Shown one piece after another: positions 15,730 to 24,950 of a stretch of 64,000 nt of DNA; positions within the stretch are counted from its first letter, which is position 1, and each line of letters begins with the position of its first letter. A program made the translations under genes and the position numbers. Below the pieces are notes generated by a model. It was not told the origin of the DNA. It saw only the letters and a list, made by a program, of their open reading frames with translations, and made no database searches. The stretch spans positions 220,638 through 284,637 of the forward strand of contig NZ_JALPVJ010000014.1 of the NCBI RefSeq assembly GCF_023544445.1, read 5' to 3'. Source of the stretch: Actinoplanes sp. M2I2. Its GTDB lineage: Bacteria; Actinomycetota; Actinomycetes; Mycobacteriales; Micromonosporaceae.

Positions 15730-17001
15730 TCAGCTGACGGTGATCTCGCCGCTCGAGGAGCGAACACACTGCACGGCCCGCGACGCGGTGGTCACGGCGC
15801 CCGTGAGGCACTGGCCCAGCACGCCGTGGCCGGCCGCGTTGGGGTGCCACGACTCCTGGCAGGTCTGGAAGGACGTGACGCAGGAGTTGGCGATGCGCTG
15901 GATGGCGATCTTGTCGTAGCCGGCCAGGTCGGTCAGGAACGTGCCCGTCGGGCCGTCCTGCAGGCGGATCGGGGTGGCCAGCGCGTTGCCGGGGCTGCCG
16001 GTCCGCTCGCACAGCCGGGCGCCGTCGAAGGCCCGCTGCACGTTCAGATAGACCAGGTCGTCGCCTGGGAAATCGTTGCGCAGAGCGCCGTGCACGCCGG
16101 ACACCAGGGCGCCCAGCCCGGTCGAGAACAGGTGGCCGGCGGCCAGGCTGGCCCGGTGGATCGGGCAGCCGGCGCGGTACCGTTCGGCGCCCAGCGCGCG
16201 GAACTTGTCACGGTCGTCGGCGCGGCCGTCCTCCTCCCACAGACTGCTCTCGAGGTCGGTCGGCAGCGGGTTGGTGTAGTCCTGGAGGACCACCCGGTGC
16301 ACGCCGTCCGCGTCGATCTCGTCCAGGGTGCGCAGGACCTCGCGTACCGCCGAGGTGGTCTCCGCCCGGGCGGCGCTCAGCTGGGCCGGGGTGGCCAGGT
16401 CGCCGGCCGCGCACGGGGCCTGCGGGACCGGCCCGCCGATGTAGGCCCAGAACTCCCACCAGCCCGTCCACGCGTCGGCCACGAACTGGTTGGCACACTT
16501 GACGGCGACGTCGCCGAAGGTGAACTGGGTGTTGTTGGAGCCCAGCCCGATCAGCACGAGGTCGATGTCGTGGGTGCGGCCCACCGCGCGCAGCTGGTCG
16601 AGTTGCGCGGCGACGGTGCGGCCCTTCTCCCGGGCCCCGGACGCGTTGGCGATGTCCTGCGGCTGGCCGCCCGAGCAGGCCAGGTTGAAGCGGTCCTGGA
16701 TGCCGGGCAGGGACGCCCGCAGCAGCGACGCGTTGGCCGAGCGGTGGCAGAAGAAGGCGTTGCTGTTCGCCGCCGACCAGCCCGGGAAGGCCTGGGCCTG
16801 GCCGTTCACGTCGACGACGGGCTGGTAGGCGCCGGCGCCCTCGCCGCTGATGAAGCTGTCACCGAGCGCGACGGCGGCGGTGGGCGGGGCGGCCTGCGCG
16901 GGGACGGCGGTGGCGGTCAGGGCGACCAGGGCGAGAGCGACGGGTACGGCGAGACGGCGCCAGACCGACGGAGCCTTCAAGAACGACGGAGCCAGGGACA
17001 A
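15730..17001 (-). CDS. Secreted SGNH/GDSL hydrolase (lipase/esterase)
   Basis: About 423 residues. A Sec signal peptide (charged start, then VWRRLAVPVALALVALTATA and cleavage near VPAQA-APP) is followed by the nucleophile motif ALGDSFISGEGAG, the oxyanion Asn region LIGLGSNNTQ and the catalytic His in ESWHPNAAGHGVLG. Paired Cys residues suggest disulfides in the exported protein. A TTG start at 17001 is chosen because GGAGG lies 5 nt upstream and because an in-frame ATG at 17046 would place the start inside the hairpin at 17004-17061. The usual Asp of the DxxH motif is Glu. It probably cleaves esters of lipids or acylated polysaccharides outside the cell. Confidence 0.87.
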   Translation of the reverse strand: MSLAPSFLKAPSVWRRLAVPVALALVALTATAVPAQAAPPTAAVALGDSFISGEGAGAYQPVVDVNGQAQAFPGWSAANSNAFFCHRSANASLLRASLPGIQDRFNLACSGGQPQDIANASGAREKGRTVAAQLDQLRAVGRTHDIDLVLIGLGSNNTQFTFGDVAVKCANQFVADAWTGWWEFWAYIGGPVPQAPCAAGDLATPAQLSAARAETTSAVREVLRTLDEIDADGVHRVVLQDYTNPLPTDLESSLWEEDGRADDRDKFRALGAERYRAGCPIHRASLAAGHLFSTGLGALVSGVHGALRNDFPGDDLVYLNVQRAFDGARLCERTGSPGNALATPIRLQDGPTGTFLTDLAGYDKIAIQRIANSCVTSFQTCQESWHPNAAGHGVLGQCLTGAVTTASRAVQCVRSSSGEITVS

Positions 17002-17003
17002 TG

Positions 17004-17061
17004 CGGCCTCCAAAGCCGAAGCATTCTCGGATCTCGATCCGATCATCTACTTCGGAGGCCG
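17004..17061 (-). terminator. Nested hairpin after tctA, abutting the SGNH ribosome binding site
   Basis: The outer arms are CGGCCTCC (17004-17011) plus CGAAG (17017-17021) against CTTCGGAGGCCG (17050-17061), with a small bulge. The loop holds an inner perfect stem CGGATC-TC-GATCCG (17028-17041). It begins 1 nt after the tctA stop codon on the minus strand. On that strand its distal arm contains the GGAGG used by the SGNH gene, so it could both terminate the tct transcript and occlude that ribosome binding site. Confidence 0.55.
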
Positions 17062-18570
17062 TCAATGTGTCGAGGATGTTTCTTCACGGGTTCGTGAAAC
17101 GCGCCGGCGCCGCCGGGCCAGCACCGGAGGCGCGATCAGCGCGAGCGCCACGACGACCCAGAGCACCACCGTGAGCGGCGAGGACACCAGCACCGACCAG
17201 TCGCCCTCCGACAACGCGAGGGCCCGGCGCAACTGCTGCTCGGCCAGCGGGGCCAGGATCAGGCCGACCACGGCCGGGGCGACGGGCACGCCGGCCTCGC
17301 GCATGAGCAGGCCGATCAGCCCCAGGACGGTGAGCACGAGCAGGTCGGCGATCGTCCCGCCGGCCGCGAAGGCGCCCAGACACGCGAAGACCAGCACCCC
17401 GGCATAGATCCCGTACGCCGGAATGGTCAGCAGCCGCACCCAGGCCCGGGCCAGCGGCAGGTTCAGCACGAGCAGCAGCACGTTGCCGATGTAGAGGCTG
17501 GCGATCAGCGCCCAGACCAGATCCCCCGACTCGCTGAACAACTGCGGGCCGGGCTGCAACCCGTACGACTGGAAGGCCGTCAGGATCACGGCGGCGGTGG
17601 CCGAGGTGGGCAGGCCGATCGTCAGCAGCGGCACGAGCACGCCGGCCGCCGCGGCGTTGTTGGCCGCCTCGGGACCGGCCACTCCCTCGATGGCGCCCCG
17701 CCCGAACTGCTCGCGATGTTTGGAGAGCCGTTTCTCGAGGCTGTAGCTGAGGAACGTGGGCACGTCGGCGCCGCCCGCGGGCAGGCTGCCGATCGGGAAA
17801 CCGAGCGCGGTGCCGCGCAGCCAGGCCGGCCACGATCGGCGGAAGTCCTCGCGGGAAAGCATCGGCTGGCCCCGCAGCGGTGTCACGCGGCTGTCGCCCG
17901 TGCCCGCGACCAGGTGGGCGAACGTCTCGCCGAGCGCGAACAACGCGACCACGACGATCACCACGTCGATGCCGTCGAACAGCGACGGCAGGCCGAACGC
18001 GAGCCGGGCCTGCCCGGTCTGGGTGTCGATGCCGACCAGCCCGATCGTGGCCCCGATGACCAGGCTGGCCGCGCCCTTGAGCAGGCTCGGGCCGAGCAGC
18101 GCGCTGACCGTCACGAAGGCCACCGCCATCAGGGCGACGTACTCCGGCGGCCCGAAGTTGACGGCGAGGTCGGCGACGACCGGCGCGGCGACCGACAGTG
18201 CGATCGTGCCGATCGTGCCGGCCACGAAGCTGCCCAGGGCGGCGGTGGCCAGGGCGGCGGCGCCCCGGCCGGCCCGGGCCATCTTGTTGCCCTCCAGCGC
18301 GGTGGCCACCGACGCGCTCTCACCGGGCGTGTTGAGCAGGATCGAGGTGGTCGAGCCGCCGTACATGCCGCCGTAGTAGATGCCGGCGAACATGATCAGC
18401 GCGGCCGCCGGCTCGAGCCGGAACGTGACCGGCAGCAGCAGCGCGACGGTCAGGGCCGGGCCGATGCCGGGCAGGACGCCGACCGCGGTGCCGATCGTGA
18501 CGCCGATGAACGCCCACAACAGGTTTTCCGGGGTGAGCGCGTCGGCGAAGCCGGAGAGCAGGTCGCCCAT
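17062..18570 (-). CDS. tctA: Tripartite tricarboxylate transporter, large membrane subunit
   Basis: 502 residues with about 12 transmembrane helices. Hallmarks of TctA are GVLPGIGPALTVALLLPVTF near the N-terminus, MFAGIYYGGMYGGSTTSILLNTPGESASV, and a second GFPIGSLPAGGADVPTFLSY segment. It is the channel-forming subunit that works with TctB and the periplasmic-type receptor TctC to import citrate or related carboxylates by secondary transport. The start ATG at 18570 is 1 bp after the tctB stop. The C-terminus ends in a short Arg-rich cytoplasmic tail. Confidence 0.95.
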   Translation of the reverse strand: MGDLLSGFADALTPENLLWAFIGVTIGTAVGVLPGIGPALTVALLLPVTFRLEPAAALIMFAGIYYGGMYGGSTTSILLNTPGESASVATALEGNKMARAGRGAAALATAALGSFVAGTIGTIALSVAAPVVADLAVNFGPPEYVALMAVAFVTVSALLGPSLLKGAASLVIGATIGLVGIDTQTGQARLAFGLPSLFDGIDVVIVVVALFALGETFAHLVAGTGDSRVTPLRGQPMLSREDFRRSWPAWLRGTALGFPIGSLPAGGADVPTFLSYSLEKRLSKHREQFGRGAIEGVAGPEAANNAAAAGVLVPLLTIGLPTSATAAVILTAFQSYGLQPGPQLFSESGDLVWALIASLYIGNVLLLVLNLPLARAWVRLLTIPAYGIYAGVLVFACLGAFAAGGTIADLLVLTVLGLIGLLMREAGVPVAPAVVGLILAPLAEQQLRRALALSEGDWSVLVSSPLTVVLWVVVALALIAPPVLARRRRRVSRTREETSSTH

Positions 18571-18571
18571 G

Positions 18572-19081
18572 TCAGAACCCCCACGGCCCGGTGGGCAGCG
18601 ACAGCCCGATCAGCACGTCGAAGATGAGGAACACGACCACGGCGAGCGTCCAGCCGTAGGCCACCACGCGGGCCGGGTGCGGCGCGCCCAGCAACAGCGC
18701 GGCGCCGACGAACAGCCCGGCGCTGCTCACCACGTACCCCATGACCGGCAGCAGCAGGGCGAACGCGACCAGGACGGCCACCAGGGCCGCCAGGCGCCAC
18801 AGGCTGCGTCTCCCGGCCGGCGGCGTACGGAGGAAACGGCGCGACTGGAGGGCCAGAGCGCCACCGATGACCCCCAGCAACACGCCGACCAGGGTCGGCG
18901 CCGCGGCCGGGCCGAGCGCCTCGTCCGAGTCCCGCAGCCGGGCTGCGTCGACCAGCACGACCACCGCGCCGACGACCATCAGAACGCCGAGCGCGCCGGC
19001 CGCCCGGGCCTCCGCATGGGCGACCTCCGGCGTCTCGGGCGGCGGGCGCCCCTCCTCGATGTCGGTCACCGCGGGCCGCAT
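18572..19081 (-). CDS. tctB: Tripartite tricarboxylate transporter, small membrane subunit
   Basis: 169 residues with four hydrophobic helices (GALGVLMVVGAVVVLVDAAR; VGVLLGVIGGALAL; LAALVAVLVAFALLLPVMGY; WTLAVVVFLIFDVLIGLSLP), the arrangement of the TctB family. It sits between tctC (28-bp gap) and tctA (1-bp gap) and is part of the same transcript. Identification rests on topology and position, because TctB sequences diverge widely. Confidence 0.88.
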   Translation of the reverse strand: MRPAVTDIEEGRPPPETPEVAHAEARAAGALGVLMVVGAVVVLVDAARLRDSDEALGPAAAPTLVGVLLGVIGGALALQSRRFLRTPPAGRRSLWRLAALVAVLVAFALLLPVMGYVVSSAGLFVGAALLLGAPHPARVVAYGWTLAVVVFLIFDVLIGLSLPTGPWGF

Positions 19082-19109
19082 CCCGGACGACGCACGTCCA
19101 CCGGGCCAC

Positions 19110-20102
19110 TCATGCCAGACCCATCTTCTTCAGCACGTCCGTGACGGTCCGGCGCTCATCGATGAGGTACCGGTCGAACTGCGGGCCGGCCAGCGAGGCG
19201 TCCAGCCAGCCGCGCCGTTGCAACGTCTCCTGCCAGGCCTCGGTACGGGTCATGCGCATCAGCAGGTCCTCCAGCTCGCGCTCTTCCTCGGCGCCGATGC
19301 CCGACGGCGCGACCACGCCCCGCCAGTTGGCCAGTTCCACGTCGACCTTCTGTTCCTTGAGCGTGGGCACGTCGGGCAGCGTGGGCAGCCGCTGCGGGCT
19401 GGACACGGCGATCGGCCGGATCGTGCCCGCCCGGATCTGGCCGACCAGTTCCGAGACGCCCGAGACGCCGACGGTGGCCCGGCCCGAGAGCAGGGTGGAC
19501 AGCGCCTCGCCACCGCCCGAGTGGGCCACGTAGTTGACGTCGGCCGGATTCGCGCCGATGGCGTCGGTGACCAGCCCGGCCAGGATCTGCTCGATCCCCC
19601 CGGCCGAGCCACCGGCCCAGCTGACCTTGCCCACGTCGTCCTTCATCAGGGTCACGAGATCGTCCATGCTGCGCACCGGCGAGTCGGCCGGCACCACGAT
19701 CACCTCGTAGTCGGTGAGCAGCCGGGCCAGCGGCGTCGTGCGGTCGAGCGCGACCGGTGAGTCGTTGCTCTCGATCGCGCCGACCATGACCAGGCCCATG
19801 ACCATGAGCTGCGTGGGGTCGCGCTCGAACCGTACGAACTGGCTCAGCCCGATCGTCCCGCCGGCCCCGGCCACGTTGTAGACCTCGGTGCGCCCGGCCT
19901 CGTCGCGCAGGGCCGCCTGCATCTCCCGGGCGGTCTGATCCCACCCGCCGCCCGGCGCGGCCGGGGCCATCAGCCGCAGCTGCCGCCCGTTGAGAAAGCC
20001 CTCGTCGTCCCGGCCGGCCGCCAGGGACACGACGAGCAGGAGCGTTGCCAGCCCCGCAGCCACAAAGGGGCCCGCAGCCGCGGGTCGCCAAGTGATCCGC
20101 AT
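19110..20102 (-). CDS. tctC: Tripartite tricarboxylate transporter substrate-binding protein
   Basis: 330-residue extracytoplasmic receptor of the Bug/TctC family. An N-terminal hydrophobic segment (GPFVAAGLATLLLVVSLAAG) is followed by LRLMAPAAPGGGWDQTAREM, the loop that binds the carboxylate, and by GAGGTIGLSQF and YVAHSGGGEALSTLLSGRAT typical of the fold. No lipobox Cys is visible, so the N-terminal helix may stay as an anchor. ATG at 20102 has GGTGAGGA upstream. It is the first gene of tctCBA; the TctDE sensor-regulator pair often linked to such operons is absent, and an AfsR-like regulator is divergent instead. Confidence 0.93.
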   Translation of the reverse strand: MRITWRPAAAGPFVAAGLATLLLVVSLAAGRDDEGFLNGRQLRLMAPAAPGGGWDQTAREMQAALRDEAGRTEVYNVAGAGGTIGLSQFVRFERDPTQLMVMGLVMVGAIESNDSPVALDRTTPLARLLTDYEVIVVPADSPVRSMDDLVTLMKDDVGKVSWAGGSAGGIEQILAGLVTDAIGANPADVNYVAHSGGGEALSTLLSGRATVGVSGVSELVGQIRAGTIRPIAVSSPQRLPTLPDVPTLKEQKVDVELANWRGVVAPSGIGAEEERELEDLLMRMTRTEAWQETLQRRGWLDASLAGPQFDRYLIDERRTVTDVLKKMGLA

Positions 20103-20240
20103 CGGTCCTCACCACGCTTTCGTGACGTTCTGCCCGACACTCCCCATAGATTCAGCTACCTGGATCTTTTAGTCAATCGTCAACCTGCCGCCGAGGGGCC
20201 GGTTTGGGTGCGGCGGCCGGGGCGCGGCAGGATCGAGGGC

Positions 20241-23200
20241 GTGGGCGAGCAGGGGGACTCGGCGACACGGCTGCGGGTGACGCTGCTGGGCGCCTTCCAG
20301 GTGTGCCGCGGCGACGCCGTGGTGCCCCTGCCCGGCGCCCGGCTGCGCGGGCTGCTCGTCCGGCTCGCCCTGGCCGGTGGACGGCCGGTCGACCCGGGCA
20401 CGCTGGTCGACGCGCTCTGGCCCGACGACCGCCCGGCCGACCCGGTCAACGCGCTGCAGTCGCTGGTGTCGCGGCTGCGCCGGGTGCTGGGCTCTCCCGG
20501 CACGGTCACGCAGGCCGAGGGCGGCTACCGGCTCGACGTGGCCGGCGACGACGTCGACGCGGTGCGCTTCGAGCGGCTGACCAGCGGCGGACGGGCGAAA
20601 CTGCACGCCGCGGACCGGGCCGCCGCGGCCGCGCTGCTGGGCGAGGCCGTCACCCTCTGGGCCGAGCCGGTCGCCGTGGCCGCGGTCGCGCCGGCCGTGG
20701 CCACCCGGCTCGACCAGGCCCGGGTCGTCGCGGTGGCCGATCTGGCCCAGGCCGAGCTCGGGCTGGGCCGGCCCGCCGACGCGGCGGCCCGCCTGACCAC
20801 CCGGCTCACCGAGGAACCGGCCGACGAGCGCGCGGCCGCGCTGCTGATGGACGCGCTCACCGCCCAGGGCCGGCAGGCCGAGGCGCTGGCCCTCTACGAG
20901 ACGGTGCGCGAGACCCTGGCCGACCGGCTCGGCGCCGACCCGGGCACGGCCCTGCGCGAGCGGCACCTGCGGCTGCTGCGCCAGGCCGGGCCCGCCGATC
21001 GCGTGCCGCCCGATCGTCTGCCGCCCGATCGTCTGCCTGCCGATCAGGTGCCGGCCGGCCGGGACGATCCGGCGCCGCCGAGCAACCTGCCCGCCGCGCT
21101 CACCAGCTTCATCGGGCGCGACGACGACCTCACGCGGGTCGGCACGCTGCTGGCCGCCGGGCGGCTGGTCACCGTGGTCGGGCCGGGCGGGGCCGGAAAG
21201 ACGCGGCTCGCGCTCGAGGCCGGCCGGCGCCACCGTCACGAATACCCGGACGGCACCTGGCTGGTCGACCTGGCCGCGGTCACCGAGCCGGCCAAGGTGG
21301 GCGCGGCCCTGCTGACCGCGGTGGGGCTGCGCGGGTCGGCGCTCTTCGAGCCGTCGAACCGGATGCAGGTCCCCGGTGAGGAGCTCGACGTCCTGGTCGA
21401 GCAGCTGGGCCCCCGGGAGACCCTGCTCGTCGTCGACAACTGCGAGCACCTGATCGACGCGATCGCGCACCTGCTGGCCGGGCTGCTCCCCCGCTGTCCT
21501 GCGCTGCGGGTGCTCGCCACCAGCCGCGAGCCTCTGGCCGTGGACGGGGAGGCGCTGGTCCCGCTGGGGTCGCTCACCCTGCCCGACCCGGCCGGCGGAG
21601 TCGAGCAGATCCGGCGTACGGCGTCGGTCCGGCTCTTCGTCGAGCGGGCCGCGGCCGTCCGCCCCGGCTTCGACGTCGACGAGGCCACGTCGGGCGACAT
21701 CGTGCGGGTGGTCCGCGGGCTCGACGGCATGCCGCTGGCTCTCGAACTGGCCGCGGCCCGGCTGCGCACCCTGTCGCTGGCCGAGCTGACCGCCGGGCTG
21801 TCCGACCGGTTCCGGCTGCTCATCACCGGCAACCGCACGGCCAGCCCCCGTCACCGCACGCTGCGCGCGGTGATCGCCTGGAGCTGGGAGCTGCTCGGCG
21901 ATGACGAACGTACGGTCGCCGAGCGCATCTCCGTGCTGCCCGGCGGCGTCACGGCGGCCACGGCCGCAGCCGTCTGCGCGGGCACGGCGGTGCCCGCGTC
22001 GGCGATCCCCGACCTGCTGGGCGCCCTGGTCGACCGTTCGCTGCTGCAGCTCGCGGCCGAGCCCGGCCGCTACCGCATGCTCGAGACCCTGCGCGAGTAC
22101 GGCACCGAGCACCTGGCCGGGCGGGGCGAGCTGACCCTCGTACGAGGCCTGGCCGCCCGCCATCTGGCCGCGCTGATCGGCCGCCTCGACCCCCAGCTGC
22201 GCGGCCACCGGCAGCTCGACGCGCTGCACGAGTTGAACGCCGAGTACGACAACGCCCTGGCCGCGCTGCGCCACCTGTGCGACACCGCGGACAGCGTCGG
22301 CGCGGTCACGCTGGCGATGAACCTGGCCTGGTTCTGGCAGATGTTCGGCCGGCACACCGATGCCACCTACTGGCTGGGCGAGGCGCTGGCGGTGCCCGCG
22401 AAGGGCTATTCGCTCCGGCGCGACTGTGCCGAGGCGGTGCTGCTGCTCAACCGGGCCGGCGCCCGCTCGTCCATGTCACCCGAAGCCCTCGAACGGGGCG
22501 AGTCCGAGCTGCGGGCGCTGGCCGACCGCCTGCTGGCCTACCCCTCGCTGCCCGGGCTGGCCGGCGCGCTGACCGCCCTGAGCCTGTTCTTCCTGCGCGA
22601 CGACGACCGGTCGCTGGTCCTCATCCGGCGGCTGATCGACAGCCCCGACTTGTGGCTGTCCGGGCTGGCCCACCTGTTCCGGGCCCAGTTCGCCGAGAAC
22701 GAGGGCGACCTCGAGCAGGTGAGTGCCGACACCGCCGCCGCGCTGGACCGCTTCAGCCGCGTCGGCGACCGCTGGGGACAGGCCACCGCCCTGCCCATGC
22801 GCGCCCAGCTGCGGCAGTACGAGGGCGACCTCGACGGCGCGCTGGACGACCTGCGGCAGGCACGCGCGCTGGCCCGCCAGTTCGGGTCGCTCAGCCTCAA
22901 CGACGAGCTCTTCATCGACCTGCGCTGGGTGGACGTGCACCTGCGGCGCGGCGACCACGACGCCGCCATCGCCATGCTGGACGCGCTGCGCGAGCGGGCG
23001 GCGCGCTCGGTCTCCCCCGAGCTGGTCGTCCTGCTCAACGCCCTGGAGGCCGGCACCTGGATCCACCTGGGCGACCTGGACCGCGCCCGGCAGCTCATCG
23101 ACCTGGCCGAGGCCGGGATGACGGCCGGCACCCAGTTCGGCGGCGACCACGGCCGGGCCATCGCGGGCAGCGTCCGGGCGGCGCTCTGCCTGGCCCTCGA

Positions 23201-23528
23201 CGACCCGGCCGGCGCCGAGCGGGCGCTGCGCGGCGCGTACACGGCCGGCGCCGAGACCCGCGACCGCCCGATCCTGGCCCTGGTGACCGTGGCCGCCGCC
23301 GGCCTGGCCGAATACCAGGGCCGCCACCACGAGGCCGCCCGCCTGCTCGGCGCCGCCGCCCGCCTGCGCGGCACCCACGACCGCGGCGACCCCCAGGTGC
23401 GCGTGCTGACCGCCAAGGCCGGCGAGGCCCTCGGCGAGGCGGCGTTCGCCGAGGCGTACGGAACCGGCTGGAACCTGGACAGCAAGACCGCCTCAGCCCT
23501 GGTAGGCCGGGACAGCGACTACCGCTGA
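20241..23528 (+). CDS. AfsR-like regulator: SARP/BTAD, NB-ARC ATPase, TPR
   Basis: About 1095 residues. Residues 10-95 form an OmpR-like winged helix (LRVTLLGAFQVCRGDAVVPL through QAEGGYRL) and 95-255 the bacterial transcriptional activation domain. A Pro/Asp-rich linker with PPDRLPPDRLPADQVP mini-repeats precedes an NB-ARC-type ATPase (P-loop VGPGGAGKTRLA near 315, Walker B LLVVDNCEHL near 397, NRTASPRHRTLRAVIAWSWE). The C-terminal half is all-helical TPR-like repeats. Such proteins activate secondary metabolism or neighbouring genes after ATP-driven oligomerisation. GTG at 20241 is preferred over an earlier GTG at 20208. It is divergent from tctC by 138 bp. Confidence 0.92.
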   Translation: MGEQGDSATRLRVTLLGAFQVCRGDAVVPLPGARLRGLLVRLALAGGRPVDPGTLVDALWPDDRPADPVNALQSLVSRLRRVLGSPGTVTQAEGGYRLDVAGDDVDAVRFERLTSGGRAKLHAADRAAAAALLGEAVTLWAEPVAVAAVAPAVATRLDQARVVAVADLAQAELGLGRPADAAARLTTRLTEEPADERAAALLMDALTAQGRQAEALALYETVRETLADRLGADPGTALRERHLRLLRQAGPADRVPPDRLPPDRLPADQVPAGRDDPAPPSNLPAALTSFIGRDDDLTRVGTLLAAGRLVTVVGPGGAGKTRLALEAGRRHRHEYPDGTWLVDLAAVTEPAKVGAALLTAVGLRGSALFEPSNRMQVPGEELDVLVEQLGPRETLLVVDNCEHLIDAIAHLLAGLLPRCPALRVLATSREPLAVDGEALVPLGSLTLPDPAGGVEQIRRTASVRLFVERAAAVRPGFDVDEATSGDIVRVVRGLDGMPLALELAAARLRTLSLAELTAGLSDRFRLLITGNRTASPRHRTLRAVIAWSWELLGDDERTVAERISVLPGGVTAATAAAVCAGTAVPASAIPDLLGALVDRSLLQLAAEPGRYRMLETLREYGTEHLAGRGELTLVRGLAARHLAALIGRLDPQLRGHRQLDALHELNAEYDNALAALRHLCDTADSVGAVTLAMNLAWFWQMFGRHTDATYWLGEALAVPAKGYSLRRDCAEAVLLLNRAGARSSMSPEALERGESELRALADRLLAYPSLPGLAGALTALSLFFLRDDDRSLVLIRRLIDSPDLWLSGLAHLFRAQFAENEGDLEQVSADTAAALDRFSRVGDRWGQATALPMRAQLRQYEGDLDGALDDLRQARALARQFGSLSLNDELFIDLRWVDVHLRRGDHDAAIAMLDALRERAARSVSPELVVLLNALEAGTWIHLGDLDRARQLIDLAEAGMTAGTQFGGDHGRAIAGSVRAALCLALDDPAGAERALRGAYTAGAETRDRPILALVTVAAAGLAEYQGRHHEAARLLGAAARLRGTHDRGDPQVRVLTAKAGEALGEAAFAEAYGTGWNLDSKTASALVGRDSDYR

Positions 23529-23548
23529 CCCCGCAGCCGACCGCCCGG

Positions 23549-24052
23549 TCAGACGGAGGCCAGCACCGCGTCCGCGAGTACCGACGGCGACGCGGTCCCG
23601 TCCAGCGGCACAGCCCCCAAGGCGAGCATCCGAGCCTGAAAACCCGGGCGCCCGTCCCGGATCTGCTGCTTCACCCCCTCGGTACGCTGGGCCGACGTCG
23701 CCCGGGCGAGCCGCTCCTCCTGCGCGGCCGAGTCGATCACCAGCAGAAACAGCCGCTCGAAGAGGTCCAGCATCTCGTCCTGGTTCTGAGCGATCCCGCA
23801 GACGAACACCGCCTCGGCCGAGCCCTCGTGAGCAGCGAACGCCGCCTCGAGCCGCGCCCGCACCCAGACCCACCGATGAGCCAGTTGCCAGGCCTCGCCG
23901 ACCGGGCCCGGCGACTCCACAGCGACCCCGGAGTCGTCCTCCCACGAGGCCAGATCGTCGGCGTCGATGGCCACCTGCCCACGCCGGCTCAATTCCGCGG
24001 CCAGAGTCGACTTACCCGACCCCGGGTTGCCAGTGATCAGAAACGCCCGCAT
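23549..24052 (-). CDS. P-loop AAA/kinase-like protein
   Basis: 167 residues. FLITGNPGSGKSTLAAELSR is a textbook Walker A of the adenylate/shikimate kinase group, followed by AIDADDLASWEDD (acidic substrate-site motif) and a lid-like segment QEERLARATSAQRTEGVKQQ. The small size and DADD motif suggest phosphorylation of a small molecule or nucleoside, but the substrate is not evident. ATG at 24052 with GGGTGGGG upstream. It converges with the AfsR-like gene (20-bp gap) and is divergent from the Mrp gene. Confidence 0.8.
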   Translation of the reverse strand: MRAFLITGNPGSGKSTLAAELSRRGQVAIDADDLASWEDDSGVAVESPGPVGEAWQLAHRWVWVRARLEAAFAAHEGSAEAVFVCGIAQNQDEMLDLFERLFLLVIDSAAQEERLARATSAQRTEGVKQQIRDGRPGFQARMLALGAVPLDGTASPSVLADAVLASV

Positions 24053-24156
24053 GACCCCACCCTGTCAGAGCCGCACCGGCCCCGCAGCGAGCACAAAGGC
24101 CTGACCCGGCGACGCCACCACCGTGGCTCGGAAGGGGCCTGAACTCCGATGACCGG

Positions 24157-24162
24157 TAAAAT
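24157..24162 (+). promoter_or_regulatory. -10 box TAAAAT, leaderless mrp start
   Basis: TAAAAT, six nucleotides, then the ATG at 24169, with no ribosome binding site. It is the best -10 match in the window. Confidence 0.55.
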
Positions 24163-24168
24163 CGCTCG

Positions 24169-24942
24169 ATGGATCAACCCGGGCACTCCCGGCAGTCGCC
24201 GACGCCACTGCCGATCATCGCCGTGGCCAGCGGCAAAGGCGGCGTGGGCAAGTCGAGCGTCGCCATCGCCATCGGACGCGAGCTGACCCGCAACGGCCGC
24301 AGAGCGGGGTTGGTCGATGCGGACATCGCCGGTCCGGATGTGCCCCGCATGCTCGGGCTCCGCCGCGACGTGCCGGCTCGGACGGTCACTCTCGCGGGCT
24401 GGGCGCGCGGCGGCCGGGGCAGCTCCGGCCTGGAAGCCATGGACGTGGGCGGCCTCAAGGTCGCGTCCGCCGGCTTCCTCATGGCCGGCGACCAGGGACT
24501 CGCGCTCGGGTCGGACCTGGGCGACCTCATGCTCGGCCGACTGATCAAGGAGACGAACTGGGGCGACATCGAGGCCCTGATCGTGGATCTTCCCCCCGGC
24601 ATCAGCTTCACGCAGCAAGGCGTGCTCTCCGGCGCCGGAAGAGTGGCCACCATCCTGGTGGTGACGCCGGCCGAGGTCTCTCATCTGGACACGGCCCGCG
24701 CGCTCAGCACGCTGCGCGAGGTGCGGACGCCGGTGCTGGGCGGGGTGGAGAACATGGCCTACTTCGAGTGCCCCTGCTGCGGTGAGAAATCCGAACTGCA
24801 CACGCCGGCCCCCGAGGAGCGCACCATCTGGGCCGGCGGCGTCGAGCGACTCGCCCGGCTCCCGTTCCGTCCCCATGCGGCGATCGACCCCGCCGACCTC
24901 GCTCCCGTCCTCAAGGCCGTGGCCGCGCACATCGCGGCGTAG
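24169..24942 (+). CDS. Mrp/ApbC (NBP35) family P-loop ATPase
   Basis: 257 residues. The deviant Walker A AVASGKGGVGKSS, the switch I region VDADIAGPDVPRMLGL, IVDLPPGISF (switch II) and CPCCGE (a CxxC that can bridge an Fe-S cluster between two subunits) identify the Mrp/ApbC iron-sulfur carrier family. It lacks the N-terminal MIP18/DUF59 domain present in many Mrp proteins, so it is a short form. The likely role is delivery or assembly of [4Fe-4S] clusters in the cytoplasm. It converges with the membrane-protein gene at 24951 with an 8-bp gap. Confidence 0.85.
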   Translation: MDQPGHSRQSPTPLPIIAVASGKGGVGKSSVAIAIGRELTRNGRRAGLVDADIAGPDVPRMLGLRRDVPARTVTLAGWARGGRGSSGLEAMDVGGLKVASAGFLMAGDQGLALGSDLGDLMLGRLIKETNWGDIEALIVDLPPGISFTQQGVLSGAGRVATILVVTPAEVSHLDTARALSTLREVRTPVLGGVENMAYFECPCCGEKSELHTPAPEERTIWAGGVERLARLPFRPHAAIDPADLAPVLKAVAAHIAA

Positions 24943-24950
24943 CCACTCGC

